Made by a program: the position numbers and the translations under genes
Assembly (NCBI GenBank): GCA_949316495.1
Contig: OX439011.1
Coordinates: 19,497,995 to 19,561,994 of the forward strand
DNA: 64,000 nucleotides
Direction: 5' to 3'
From: Amphiduros pacificus
Taxonomy: Eukaryota > Annelida > Polychaeta > Phyllodocida > Hesionidae
The notes under the pieces: model-generated
The model's input: only the letters and a program-made list of their open reading frames with translations
What the model was told of the DNA's origin: nothing
The model's database searches: none
Shown: piece after piece, positions 1 through 10,104 of the stretch
Layout: every line of letters begins with the position of its first letter
Position numbering within the stretch: the first letter of the stretch is position 1

Positions 1-137
1 TTTTGTTGTTCACTTGCACTTTATCTGTTGCCGCTTGAACCTGTCGTGTCGGTGAGGTCTCACTCTGGGTATCCGGGGAATCATTTGAATCCCTACCGGA
101 ATCTTCAAATGCACTGTCAGACTGACTGGTCTGAATC
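1..137 (-). CDS. PDE1: PDE1 internal exon, Ser/Asp-rich (continues beyond the window)
   Basis: The exon is open throughout. Its acceptor is TGCTGTAG (138-145 region) and it enters in phase 2, completing the Arg codon of DETR. It then reads IQTSQSDSAFEDSGRDSNDS, followed by a PDTQSETSPTRQ segment and VQVNNK at the window edge. In vertebrate PDE1 the DETR motif is normally followed directly by a segment like RLLDTEDELSD and then VRDWLAST. Neither is present here, so this looks like an inserted or alternatively used low-complexity exon between the N-terminal regulatory segment and the catalytic domain. It is rich in Ser, Asp and Gln with several SP/TP sites, so disordered and probably phosphorylated. 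The frame and acceptor are visible; the cassette interpretation is inference. The other end of the exon is not in the window. Confidence 0.6.
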
Positions 138-514
138 CTACAGCAACAATTATCACAACATCAAACACACGACACTGGCGCCCTCTATATAACTAAACAT
201 CTAAATCGTACCTCTACCTAAGATACCCTTCTTCTCAGAAATAATTTTGGTCCTTTTTTTCATTTCAATACCATGTTCAAAGCAAATTGTAATCATATCT
301 TGGAATTGTTTTCAACAAAAAATGCATTAATGCATTAATAAATCAAAATCTCACGATCTTTAAAATGTTGGCAATTTCATACTTTTTTAGAAAGATACTG
401 GTCAGAGACTGCAGACCCCTCAGCTTCTTGCCATAGTGGAAGAAGAGGACATTTAAAAATATTATGCATCAACGTTTGGTAATACTACCTGAATATGTTG
501 TCAGTCTATTATGT

Positions 515-945
515 TATTTTCAGAGATCAAGTTACATGTACATGGCCAGAAAGTGAAGGTCAATGTGACCAAGAAAGGCACTTTTTCGAGATATTAATAA
601 CAGGTACCCAAGTTTGATAATACCATCACTGTCTTTATTTGTTGTCAACATGATTTTCAGAGATTAGGTCACATGACCTTGAAATGTAGGTGAAGGTCAC
701 TGACAAGCATAGAATTTTGAGGCATTAATGAGATACATCTAGGATTAAGTGAAGTAATGCTATTTTGATTTGTTGTCAACTAGCAGTCACAATATTTTCA
801 AAGATTGGGTCATATGACCCTCAAATATAGTTCAAGGTCACTGTAAGTATGACATTTCAAGATCTTCATATGATGCATAAATGGTTAAGATGCCCAGACA
901 TGGCAAAAATACCCCTTCATCAAGATTTGCTGAGGGGTAAAAAAA
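515..945. repeat. Three decayed copies of a ~135-bp repeat with AGGTCA half-sites
   Basis: Units begin near 520, 652 and 792 with TTTTCAGAGATTAGGTCACATG or variants, each followed by gaaggtca and by ttgttgtcaac. The last copy ends in tgctgaggggtaa. A related end (ctctgctgaggggtaaa) lies at 60005-60020, and similar ggtca-rich fragments lie at 4035-4055, 29840-29945 and 59876-59940, so this is a dispersed family. Repeats of this kind are common in mollusc genomes. Confidence 0.6.
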
Positions 946-1068
946 AACAACAGAATTTACATCAGATAATGGTGTAAATTCTATTCTATTCGAGTGTTTT
1001 TCTTGATCCATTAATGGCAAGGGGCACGTCATGTTGGTCTGGGGATCCTACATTCTGTGCACTCTACA

Positions 1069-1166
1069 TTATATCACGTTTTGTGCAGTACATGTACATC
1101 TCATAGTTTGTGCAGTATATCTCACGTTTTGTGCAGTATATCTCATAGTTTGTGCAGTATATCTTA
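1069..1166. repeat. ~21-bp tandem repeat, about 4-5 copies
   Basis: Imperfect copies of tatatctcacgttttgtgca, alternating between cacgtttt and catagttt variants. Confidence 0.7.
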
Positions 1167-1297
1167 AATTGTAAACAAAACGATGAACTTCTCACAAAGG
1201 TGCAGTCTATACAAGGTTGTAGACTACTTTTAGGAAGACAATATTTATAAATAACAGTCCCCATGACAGTTGGTTTATTGTATCCAAGAGCAGAAAC

Positions 1298-1398
1298 GTG
1301 TGTAAACAGTGTGTAAACAGTGTGTAAACAGTGTGTAAACAGTGTGTAAACAGTGTGTAAACAGTGTGTAAACAGTGTGTAAACAGTGTGTAAACTGT
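1298..1398. repeat. 11-bp minisatellite (gtgtgtaaaca), about 9 copies
   Basis: Nearly perfect head-to-tail copies. The open frame across it on the minus strand is a by-product of the repeat. Confidence 0.9.
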
Positions 1399-2783
1399 CA
1401 ACAATCTTTTAAAAGAATGTAGAAAATGGTAAATCTTAATAGTGTGCAGGGGAATTGTCAGGAAGTGAACAAAAAACACAACTTCTTTTAACTCACAATA
1501 TTAACATCAAATAGACGATACAAAACATATTCCTAGTTAAAATTTAGTCATAACTTTAAGAACTTTTGAGGATTCAAAATTATATGTTGTAATTTTTAAT
1601 TTTCTTATTTTTTATATTTTTGCCTTTTTGAAATGATTCATTTTGCATTCTATACATACAATGTATGTGTTTATATGTGTTATCAAACATCCCATTTGGG
1701 TCAATAATATCTTGAATGAGTTAATGTACCGGTAAATTATGCGTTTATGTTTAACGTGTTTAACTCATTTAACATGTTTCAGAAACTCATGCTTTTTATT
1801 TGCTTACTTTTGTGTATATATATTACATGCATGCACCTTAAATAACCTTATTTCTTAGAAGCACTATATATAATTAAACATGATTTTATATCAGCATGCT
1901 CAGGCCTAGCTGAAAGCTTATGATTAAGCCAAATGGTGATCTAAAGTGAAGAAAAATAGAGATACAGGCAAAATTGGTTCATTAACATGCGCATGGCTAA
2001 TGAATATGCATGGGGCTTGGAACTGGGAAGATTGGGGAAAATTGTATTGTCAGGAATAACAACCAGATGGGAGAAAATACAAAATAAATTAATTCTTCTG
2101 ATTATTTGATTTTCTTTTATAATAACAATAATGTAAAAGACATGGTCATTGATTATTTCATTTCAATGAAAGTTCATACTCATAAAATAATATGAAAGAC
2201 AAGGGCATCAAAAACACCATTCATATATATAAACCTAAAATATAAGTTAATATCTTACAATGTAATATGAACCTTATAAGTTAATTCTTTACATTGTAAT
2301 ATGCTGAAAATGTTTGTGGATATCAAATTTTCAAAGATTTCACATTTATCAAAGTAACAGCAACATTTTTGTATAATGCATTTCAAGCAAGATGAAGACT
2401 TCATATTTACTTGATTGATTCCAATAATGTACAATTTTTATCTCAAGCCACATTTTTATCTATTAAAATGTAACATAAATGCCCAAATAGAGCTGGGTGT
2501 AACTTTCACATTGTCTAGAATTTATATTTGATATATATTTGTAGTGAAAAATGTACAAATGTCACGGAAATAAAGAATTTACTTACTTCGTTAAAAAATA
2601 CATTTATTAAAGACCCATCATATAAAATAAAGCTGAACGCTGCTCTTTACAAAGAAAACTGTTTTTTTCTTTGAATAACCTAAAGTAATTATTTCAATAT
2701 TTTGAAGAAATTTGGAAGATGGCCTGACTGTGTCGTGACACAGTACATAGTCCGGCCTAAAATATAAGCTAACTATTTCTTAC

Positions 2784-2897
2784 CGGGTCTCGTCGATGTA
2801 GACAGTCTCGAGCACGGACGCGGCATACTCCAGGTTCTTGACCAGGTCGTCTTTTGAGATGTCATCCTTCTGTAGCTTTTTGAGTATCACTCGTAAT
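2784..2897 (-). CDS. PDE1: PDE1 core N-terminal exon (LRVILKKL ... YIDETR)
   Basis: 114-bp exon, phase 2 to phase 2, with acceptor TTTGTTCAG and donor CG|GTAAGAAA. It encodes LRVILKKLQKDDISKDDLVK followed by NLEYAASVLETVYIDETR. Vertebrate PDE1A/B/C have LR(C/S)LVKQLE, then KKN(I/L)EYAASVLEAVYIDETR, at the same place, and Drosophila Pde1c is equally close. This is the N-terminal regulatory helix region around the calmodulin-binding/autoinhibitory segment, immediately before the catalytic domain. The basic amphipathic LRVILKKLQK is the likely calmodulin-contact region by position. Splice sites match consensus on both sides. This is the diagnostic exon of the window and the basis of the gene name. 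Confidence 0.93.
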
Positions 2898-3759
2898 CTG
2901 AACAAATAGAAAGCATTTTTATATATTCATCTAAAATAAGGTGTCACAAAACAAAATATACAGAACTTTATGTTTGTAACACCTCCCAGTATAGTATATA
3001 TAGAACCTTACATGTGTAACACCTCCCAGTATATAATATGTAGAACCTTACGTTTGTAACACCTCCCAGTATACAATAGATCGAACCTTACATTTGTAAC
3101 ACCTCCAAGTTTACAATAGATCGAACCTTACATTTGTAACACCTCCAAGTTTACAATAGATAGGATCTTACATTTGTAACACCTCCCAGTATAGAATAGA
3201 TAGAACCTTACGTTTGTAACACCTCCCAGTATAGAATAAATAGAACCTTACGTTTGTAACACCTCCCAGTATAGAATATATAGAATCTTAGGTTTGTAAC
3301 ACCTCCCAGTATATAATATATAGAATCTTAGGTTTGTAACACCTCCCAGTATAGAACAGTTAGAACCTCCCAGTATAATATAGATAAAACCTTATGTTAG
3401 TAATGCCTCCCAGTATAGAACATGTAGAATAGATAGAACCTTACGTTTGTAACACCTCCCTGTATACAATATAGAACCTTACGTTTGTAACACCTCCCAG
3501 TATACAATATAGAACCTTACATTTGTAAAACCTCCTAGTATACAATAGATAGAACCTTACGTTTGTAACACCTCCCAGTATACACATAGATAGAATCTTA
3601 CGTTTGTAACACCTCCCAGTATACAATATAGAACCTTACATTTGTAAAACCTCCTAGTATACAATAGATAGAACCTTACGTTTGTAACACCTCCCAGTTT
3701 ACAACAGATAGAACCTTACTTTTGTAACACCTCCCAGTATACAATAGATAGAACCTTAC
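2898..3759 (-). other. PDE1 intron almost entirely made of minisatellite
   Basis: This 862-bp intron is nearly filled by the ~40-bp array at 2960-3770. Only about 60 bp at the acceptor end (2898-2960) is unique. Confidence 0.7.
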
Positions 3760-3770
3760 GTTTGTAACAC
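2960..3770. repeat. ~40-bp minisatellite whose unit contains the exon tail and 5' splice site
   Basis: About 20 copies. On the minus strand the unit is GGGAGGTGTTACAAAC, then GTAAGGTTC, then TATCTATTGTATACT. The last 14 bases of exon 3760-3858 (GAGGTGTTACAAAC) and its donor (GTAAGG) form the first copy, and the array starts exactly there. Most copies keep GTAAGG or GTAAGA. Confidence 0.9.
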
Positions 3771-3858
3771 CTCTTCATGATTCTCTATCCTATCCTGGGT
3801 CATCATGTAACTGTCATATTCCTCATCTGAGCTCGACATTGAGTTGATTTTTGATCGG
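3760..3858 (-). CDS. PDE1: PDE1 exon, acidic/serine-rich segment before the calmodulin-binding region
   Basis: 99-bp exon, phase 2 to phase 2, encoding RSKINSMSSSDEEYDSYMMT, then QDRIENHEEVLQ, with a split Thr at the end that joins LRVILKK. The donor is AC|GTAAGG. The acceptor is ambiguous: CACAG at 3859-3863 is used here, but AG sites further upstream (near 3895 and 3920) are also in frame and would add SQACMSCTSVCHS or more. The acidic SSSDEEYDSY stretch preceding the basic helix is typical of regulatory linkers. The exon is not in an obvious conserved domain, so its assignment rests on phase, consensus donor, codon composition and position. It is immediately followed by the 40-bp minisatellite that copies its last 14 bases. 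Confidence 0.7.
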
Positions 3859-4037
3859 CTGTGACACACACTTGTGCAACTCATACAGGCTTGACTTGCA
3901 CTCAACTTCAAGTGACTCAGTATTTTAAAGCAAAACATAAAACCTGCTATTCAAAACTTTTCATCCCTTCATTAGCATTGTTATAATTCCTGTTGGATTA
4001 GTTGTCCAGAATCTGTCTAATCTTCTGATGAGAGAAA

Positions 4038-4052
4038 AGGTCACTGTGACCT
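4038..4052. promoter_or_regulatory. Perfect nuclear-receptor palindrome AGGTCACTGTGACCT
   Basis: Two AGGTCA half-sites inverted with a 3-bp spacer, which is the consensus oestrogen-response element. It sits in a fragment of the dispersed ggtca repeat family, so it may be a passenger. Function is not shown by sequence. Confidence 0.35.
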
Positions 4053-4889
4053 CTGACAACTGCAACAATGAGCACACCAAACCTTAAATGCTAATATCCA
4101 CAAAATTGTTGCACATCTAAAATTTGAGTAACTTTGCATGTCAAATATAATATTTCCGTTATTCAGTTAAATTGTAAAATAGCATGACTCATATCTCCTT
4201 TGTGTTGGGTCAGCTATGGGGTTGCTTTTCACGATTCTCCTGGACCAAGAATATAATCCATTTGCATCATACACTCAGTAATACATCCTAAACTGGTGTT
4301 TTCCAACTCGTGACCTTGACCTTGTCCCTCAGATTCCTCTTTCTTGGATTATAATATAATAATATCCTGAGCAAGGGTAAAAGTTGTTTGTATCACTGTC
4401 TGCATCATGTAGAAGTCTACCACAGATATGCCAAGTTTAGATGTCATTTTCAACCAAAATTCGATCATCTCATTATGCATAAACTCCTGTCCAATCAGGG
4501 AGCTGGCCTGGTCGTACCTCGGGGTATTTGTCAGTTTTAGCACTCTTTCATGTGTGGAGGTTCAAAGGCTCACATGTGCAGTGGCTGGTCCTGGGTAGAC
4601 ATGTTTTGTCCATATTTGCAGTATATTTCAGTTCATACTCCAAAAACACAATGTAAACACAATGCGAAACTTGAGAGCAAGTGTACAGTTAAATCAGATC
4701 CTTAACTATACCCAAAAAGTAAAAGAACGTTTAAAATACAAAATCATTTTGAGTAAGAAGAAATGATGAAAGGCTACAATAAGATCTCACATATATCTGA
4801 CTGCCTTGTGTTCTGTGACCCATGGCTGTATCAGTGTTCCAGTGGCGTCTTTTCCATCTACATGATTGGTTCTTGGCAGGGCCCTTGTG

Positions 4890-5230
4890 GGGGCTATGAA
4901 GTGACTTTTTTTCGGGTTGGTTGAGACTTAATGAGATGTGTTGAGACTTTATAGAGACACTTTACCGGCTTTGTGAAGGTCTTGCCGAGGCTTTTTGCTG
5001 GCTTTGAGAAGACATGTTTTGGCCTCTGTGAGCCTTTTTTCATGGCTCTATGAACATTATTTTAGGGCTTTTTGAGGTTTTATTGAATTAAGAGCAGAAG
5101 TTTTTGGGAGTTTTCTGTGGGCTTCTTGAAGAATTTTTGGATTTTTGAGCAGTTTGTGAAGATTCTCTCAGGGTTTTTTTTAACTATATGCTTTGTGGAG
5201 ACTTTCTGAAGGTTTTATTTTGGTTCTCCC
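4890..5230. repeat. Decayed T/G-rich repeat
   Basis: Loose recurrence of gctttgtgaag / gctttttgagg / gactttctgaagg every 25-40 bp. It looks like an old minisatellite eroded by mutation. Confidence 0.35.
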
Positions 5231-6484
5231 CATTTCAGCCTCTCGTGAAGAACCTTTGATGTCCAAATCTTTAAACTTTTGAAAAATTCTGAGATGGTGT
5301 AATTCAAAAGAGCAAGTTTCTTATATAGATTTTTAGTGTAGATTTTTGTTTTGTCAATAGAGGGCAGAACTGTCCAGCGAGTTATTATCAACTTTAAATA
5401 TATCTTATCAAAATGCTTTCAATGAAGTCTTCTTGATGCTAAAAGCTTTAATGTAAAGACAAGTCACTCTCCACGATCAAGGGAATCTATCTGTGTTTTT
5501 GTACTGTGCAACTTGGATCTTTGAGAATAAATTATTTGTGAAATATTGAGATAGAGACAGTGCAGTATATGTCACTGGATGTCCAAATCTCAGCATGTTC
5601 GAGGTGTTAAACATCATCAGCTTGTGTACATTTGACGGTCTAATTTTGGAAGCAAATTTCATTTAAAATTTACTGACTGTATGAAAACAAATATCTACAT
5701 ATGAAGATAACAAGAAAGATTGAAAATGTCCAAATATTAGGATGTATTCATATGATTATACATGTATATATGTATTTATGTATGTTTGCTTTTAATGAGG
5801 TCTTTATGAAGAATAATTTTTATTTTGCTTTAGTGTGAATAACATCATTTTTAGCAGCACAGTATAGTTTCCTTTTTTCAAAGAAATCTTTCTTGTTAAA
5901 TCAAGGAGTCCATGACATGCAGTATTATGATAATGACATGTAGTGTCACCTGGTGGCTGAGCTTGTCATCACTTTGATCTCTGGCTTCTGTTTGATGTCT
6001 AGATTAGCTTGTTACACCTAGCTAGACCGGATCATCAATACTGTGGACCGAGTCACTCCCCGGCTGCCATGCAAAGGTGCACGCCTTCCTCTTAATAAAT
6101 CAAACCAAAGTGCTTAAATGAATGTTCTTGCTTGGTATAAATTTTGTTGGCAGAACTAAGGTCCACTTTCTTCGTGATGTATAAGTAGGTTGCAGTGAAA
6201 AATGGATTATAAAACATCTTCACTCGTTGTTTTCACTTATTGAATTATTCATGTCCCTGTCGCTGCTTAACCAGAGATTATTTTAATGAAATGATCATCA
6301 CTTCACAAGTGAAAGGCGTTTTAGGTGCTGCCACCTGGTTTATCTTTGATTTCAGTGTCCCCTAGTGGTGGAATTTTGTTGCTTTCTTTGGGAGCTTCAG
6401 TTCCATACTGCCCACAGTGCTGATTGTCTTGGTCTTCATTCCACTGCTCTGAGTGTCCACAATACATACGTGGAGCAGCCAACT

Positions 6485-6575
6485 CCACAAATCATTTTAA
6501 ATCAAATCAAATCATGAGACAAAAGTGGAGTGGCCAACATCTCAAATCAAATCAAATCAAATTATATTACAAAAC
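6485..6575. repeat. AAATC pentanucleotide runs
   Basis: Two runs of (aaatc)n at about 6490-6515 and 6543-6562, flanked by a repeated gtggagtggccaacatc-like phrase (also tggagcagccaactcc upstream). Such tails are often left by non-LTR retroposons in molluscs; here no coding part remains. Confidence 0.4.
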
Positions 6576-7688
6576 TTCACCACCCCGTCCCCCCGGATGC
6601 CATCCTTTGCCACCTTTACAAGCAAACCTTCACCATAAACTAAGCATTAGTGATGACACTGTGAGTAAGGGACACCCTGTTCCCTATTTGAACAATTATA
6701 GACAAACATCATAGACAAAAATTATAGGAATTTGATTTTTCATGATAAACCCTGAAGCAAATATGCCATGTGAAAAAGGATGTTTTAAGTAAAAGATTTT
6801 TCTTATTTTGAAATGAATTTTCATCAAGGTTCAAGCATATGAAGTATTGAGGGCAGTTGTATATTCCTGTTAACTGGTTATTGTTCATTATATCTCTTTT
6901 ATTATTTTTCTATTTCTTAATGAAACAGCAGTAAATACATTATTATGACAAGAAATAAGCATATGCTGTATTAGCTACTGTAATAATTTAGTGTGTGTTA
7001 TGTGTACTATGTTAGCTACTGTAATTTAGAAATTTACTGTAATTTAAAGTTTTTATCCAATGCAACATTTTGTGATCAGTCAAACAGCCATAAAAAGGAT
7101 TTTCTGAGTTCTGAATCCTTCTTTATTGACATCAAAAACAAACAAATCGATTGAGAAAGTGTGTGGAAAGGTAGGAAAAGTAATGACTGCCAAACTCAAA
7201 AATACTTTTTGGCCAGGGACAACATTTCACCTGACACTTCAAACACAAGGTCACCTGATACCATAAGAGATTACATGATACCCGAGAAACTATCAAAAGA
7301 TTATATGTATTATAAGATGCAAAAATGTATCAAAATAGACGGAAAATTTATTCTCTACATGTTTGTGCACTGACTGCACCATAAAGGGGTTTAATTTGGG
7401 GGTCAATTTAACAATAATATAAAAGCTAGGGAAGACAAAACACATTAAAATTGCTTAAAGGGATTTATCAAGCAAAGTCACTGTTAACTGTATAATAACT
7501 CATGTTCAAGGTGTGTTTTATGTTGAGGTAAACTTACTTGTTACCCATCAAATAAAGTCTTTTATTTTCCAATGGAAATGTATGGAAAAGGCACCGACCC
7601 TATTTTGCATATATACAAGTATATACATGTATATTAGCTAGGGAGAACACTCACCTATTTTACCTTTATTTCATCACTTCACAAGTGA

Positions 7689-7689
<1 letters not shown>

Positions 7690-7719
<30 letters not shown>

Positions 7720-8603
7720 GATCACCTATTTTAGCATATATACATGTATATGATTGTTGGGGAGGACACTCACCTATTTTAGCATATATATGACAGTTGG
7801 GGAGGACACTCACATATTTTAGCATATATATATGATAGTTGGGGAGGACACTCACCTATTTTAGCATATATATATATATATGATAGTTGGGGAGGACACT
7901 CACCTTATTGAGCACACGTGAGAAGCCTCCGGAGTATCTATTAGTTGGGGAGGACACTCACCTATTTTAGCATATATATATATATATGATAGTTGGGGAG
8001 GACACTCACCTATTTTAGCATATATATATGATAGTTGGGGAGGACACTCACCTATTTTAGCATATATATATGATAGTTGGGGAGGACACTCACCTATTTT
8101 AGCATAATTGGGGAGGACACTCACCTATTTTAGCATATACATATGATAGTTGGGGAGGACACTCACCTATTTTAGCATATATATATATATGATAGTTGGG
8201 GAGGACACTCACCTTATTGAGCACACGTGAGAAGCCTCCGGAGTATCTATTAGTTGGGGAGGACACTCACCTATTTTAGCATATATATATATGATAGTTG
8301 GGGAGGACACTCACCTATTTTAGCATATATATTTATATGATAGTTGGGGAGGATACTCACCTTATTGAGCACACGTGAGAAGCCTCCGGAGTATCTATTA
8401 GTTGGGGAGGACATTCACCTATTTTAGCATATATACTGTATATATATATGATAGTTGGGGAGGACACTCACCTATTTTAGCATATATATATATGATAGTT
8501 GGGGAGGACACTCACCTATTTTAGCATATATATATGATAGTTGGGGAGGACACTCACCTATTTTAGCATATATATTTATATGATAGTTGGGGAGGACACT
8601 CAC
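7690..8603. repeat. ~40-55-bp minisatellite carrying splice-donor copies and three exon-tail copies
   Basis: About 20 copies. On the minus strand each unit reads GCTAAAATAG, then GTGAGTGTCC, then TCCCCAACTATCATATATA with a variable (TA)n. The first copy is the real donor of exon 8604-8775. Units at 7904-7942, 8213-8251 and 8361-8399 also contain ~39 bp near-identical to the exon end, coding IDTPEASHVCSI. Confidence 0.92.
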
Positions 8604-8775
8604 CTTATTGAGCACACGTGAGAAGCCTCCGGAGTATCTATTGGCGGCAGTTTGTCCGTGCTGCTCAGGTCAATGCTGGCATAGTCACTGTCTACTGAAG
8701 CCTGGCTTGGACTTCTCGAGGCACTTGTCCGTCGTGGACTTGACGTCCGTTTTAACACTGTCAATGAACCTGTCC
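8604..8775 (-). CDS. PDE1: PDE1 exon, Ser/Arg-rich regulatory linker
   Basis: 172-bp exon, phase 1 in and phase 2 out, with acceptor ACGTTCCAG and donor AAG|GTGAGTG. It encodes TGSLTVLKRTSSPRRTSASR, then SPSQASVDSDYASIDLSSTD, then KLPPIDTPEASHVCSI. KRTSSPRRTSASRS contains several basophilic-kinase-type sites (KRTS, RRTS) next to SP motifs. Mammalian PDE1 N-termini are regulated by PKA and CaMKII phosphorylation, so a similar role is plausible but inferred. No globular domain is visible. The last ~39 bases recur three times in the following minisatellite. Splice sites and codon composition are strong. Confidence 0.82.
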
Positions 8776-9021
8776 CTGGAACGTAAATATCCAAAATGAG
8801 TTACAATGAACTCCAAAACCCGTAAATAAAAAGTCGTCAGAGAAGTAGTAGCTATTTCTATTGTAAAAATCACCATGTTCTGAATACCAATCTTATACCA
8901 ATTTTAGAGCAAGAAAACTGGCAAATAGTTCATAAATACAAATTGAAAATATATATATTTATTATATAAATTGAAATGTCAGTCTTGATTAAGAAATAGT
9001 TTGCAGCCCAGTGGGCTGAGG

Positions 9022-9131
9022 TTTGATCTCATAAGAGCCCTTGTTTGATCTCAAAAGGACTCTTGTTTGACCTCATAAGAATCCTTGTTTGATCTCATAA
9101 AAGCTTTTGTTTGATCTCATAAAAGCTTTTT
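9022..9131. repeat. 22-bp tandem repeat, 5 copies
   Basis: Copies of tttgatctcataagagcccttg with decreasing similarity toward the 3' end. Confidence 0.85.
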
Positions 9132-9434
9132 TATGTTATCATTTGCCTAAAAAATCCTATAAATTTTTACCCTGTCAAAGTGGTTATATTTTGGTCTTTA
9201 AAATCTTGCAACTGCTAAATGTTTACAGTTGAAAATACAAGACTTTTATAAGATAATATGTTATAAGCTCAGCATGCATTTGTTATTAGTACAATACACC
9301 ATAAAATATCAATAAGATTCATTGCCATTCAAACTTACTAAAGGCCATATCTAAAATAAATCTAAAATTGTAAAAGACTTTATTTGCGACCATGATACCA
9401 TCAAATGCGAGAGGTATCACCTTCTAAATATAGT

Positions 9435-9734
9435 TGCTGGCATTTTCAACCGTTCTCCGCTTCGACCGTGGGAAAAAATCTGTCCCCCAGTTCGGTCATG
9501 GCTCGAGGAAGCCGTCCTCTAAGAAATCGGCCCTAATCACTCTGCAAAGGCTCAAACCTTAAAAACGTCCATAAAAAAAGCTCACTGACTCTAAATGCCA
9601 AACTTATATATAAAAGATGGAATAGAAAGTCAATAATTTAATTGATATAATATGGTTGAACAGGCACGGTCGCAGAGGTCACGGTTGAACAGGAGAATGC
9701 TCGAATAGGAGAACGGTCAAAACAGCCGGTCGCA
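9435..9734. mobile_element. MITE-like element with ~30-bp imperfect terminal inverted repeats
   Basis: The left end reads ..ttttcaaccgttctccgcttcga. The reverse complement of the right end reads ..ttttgaccgttctcctattcga. The flanks are ctaaatatagt and ctaaatacagt, an 11-bp direct repeat with one mismatch that looks like a target-site duplication. About 300 bp, no coding capacity, CpG-richer than its surroundings. The duplication length fits hAT- or MULE-type elements better than Harbinger; the family is uncertain. Confidence 0.55.
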
Positions 9735-10104
9735 CTAAATACAGTCATGTAGATGCTATTATTTCTACTACGAGAGTGAAAGCTTCTCCATGCCACTGTA
9801 GTTTTTCCACACTTTTTGTAGACATAATGTATATTATATGTATATTATATGTATATTATATGTATTTATATTAGATAAGCAGGACTAGGTTGATCATCTA
9901 AAAGAAAAAAATATATTAGTTACAAGAAATCTACAAAAGAAATAGAATATAATGTAATGATGTGAATATGTCAAATTAGTAAGTTACATTCCGGGCTGTC
10001 CCAAATTCCCCTGGGAAAATTGATTTGCCAATCGGATTTGCAGTGTATAAACTGTTGATTCTGGTTTGAGCATTGGTGCAGATAATGTTTGGATATATTG
10101 TTAT

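Larger units (their letters stand above)
138..2783 (-). other. PDE1 intron between exons 2784-2897 and 1-137
   Basis: AT-rich intron. It contains the AGGTCA-type repeats at 515-945, a 21-bp repeat at 1069-1166 and an 11-bp array at 1298-1398. In 1500-2780 I see only A/T-rich unique sequence with no convincing exon. Confidence 0.6.
3859..8603 (-). other. PDE1 intron between exons 8604-8775 and 3760-3858
   Basis: Holds a perfect AGGTCACTGTGACCT palindrome (4038-4052), a decayed T/G-rich repeat (about 4890-5230), a pentanucleotide tail (6490-6570) and the exon-derived array at 7690-8604. In 5240-6420 and 6720-7600 I see only AT-rich unique sequence. Confidence 0.6.
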
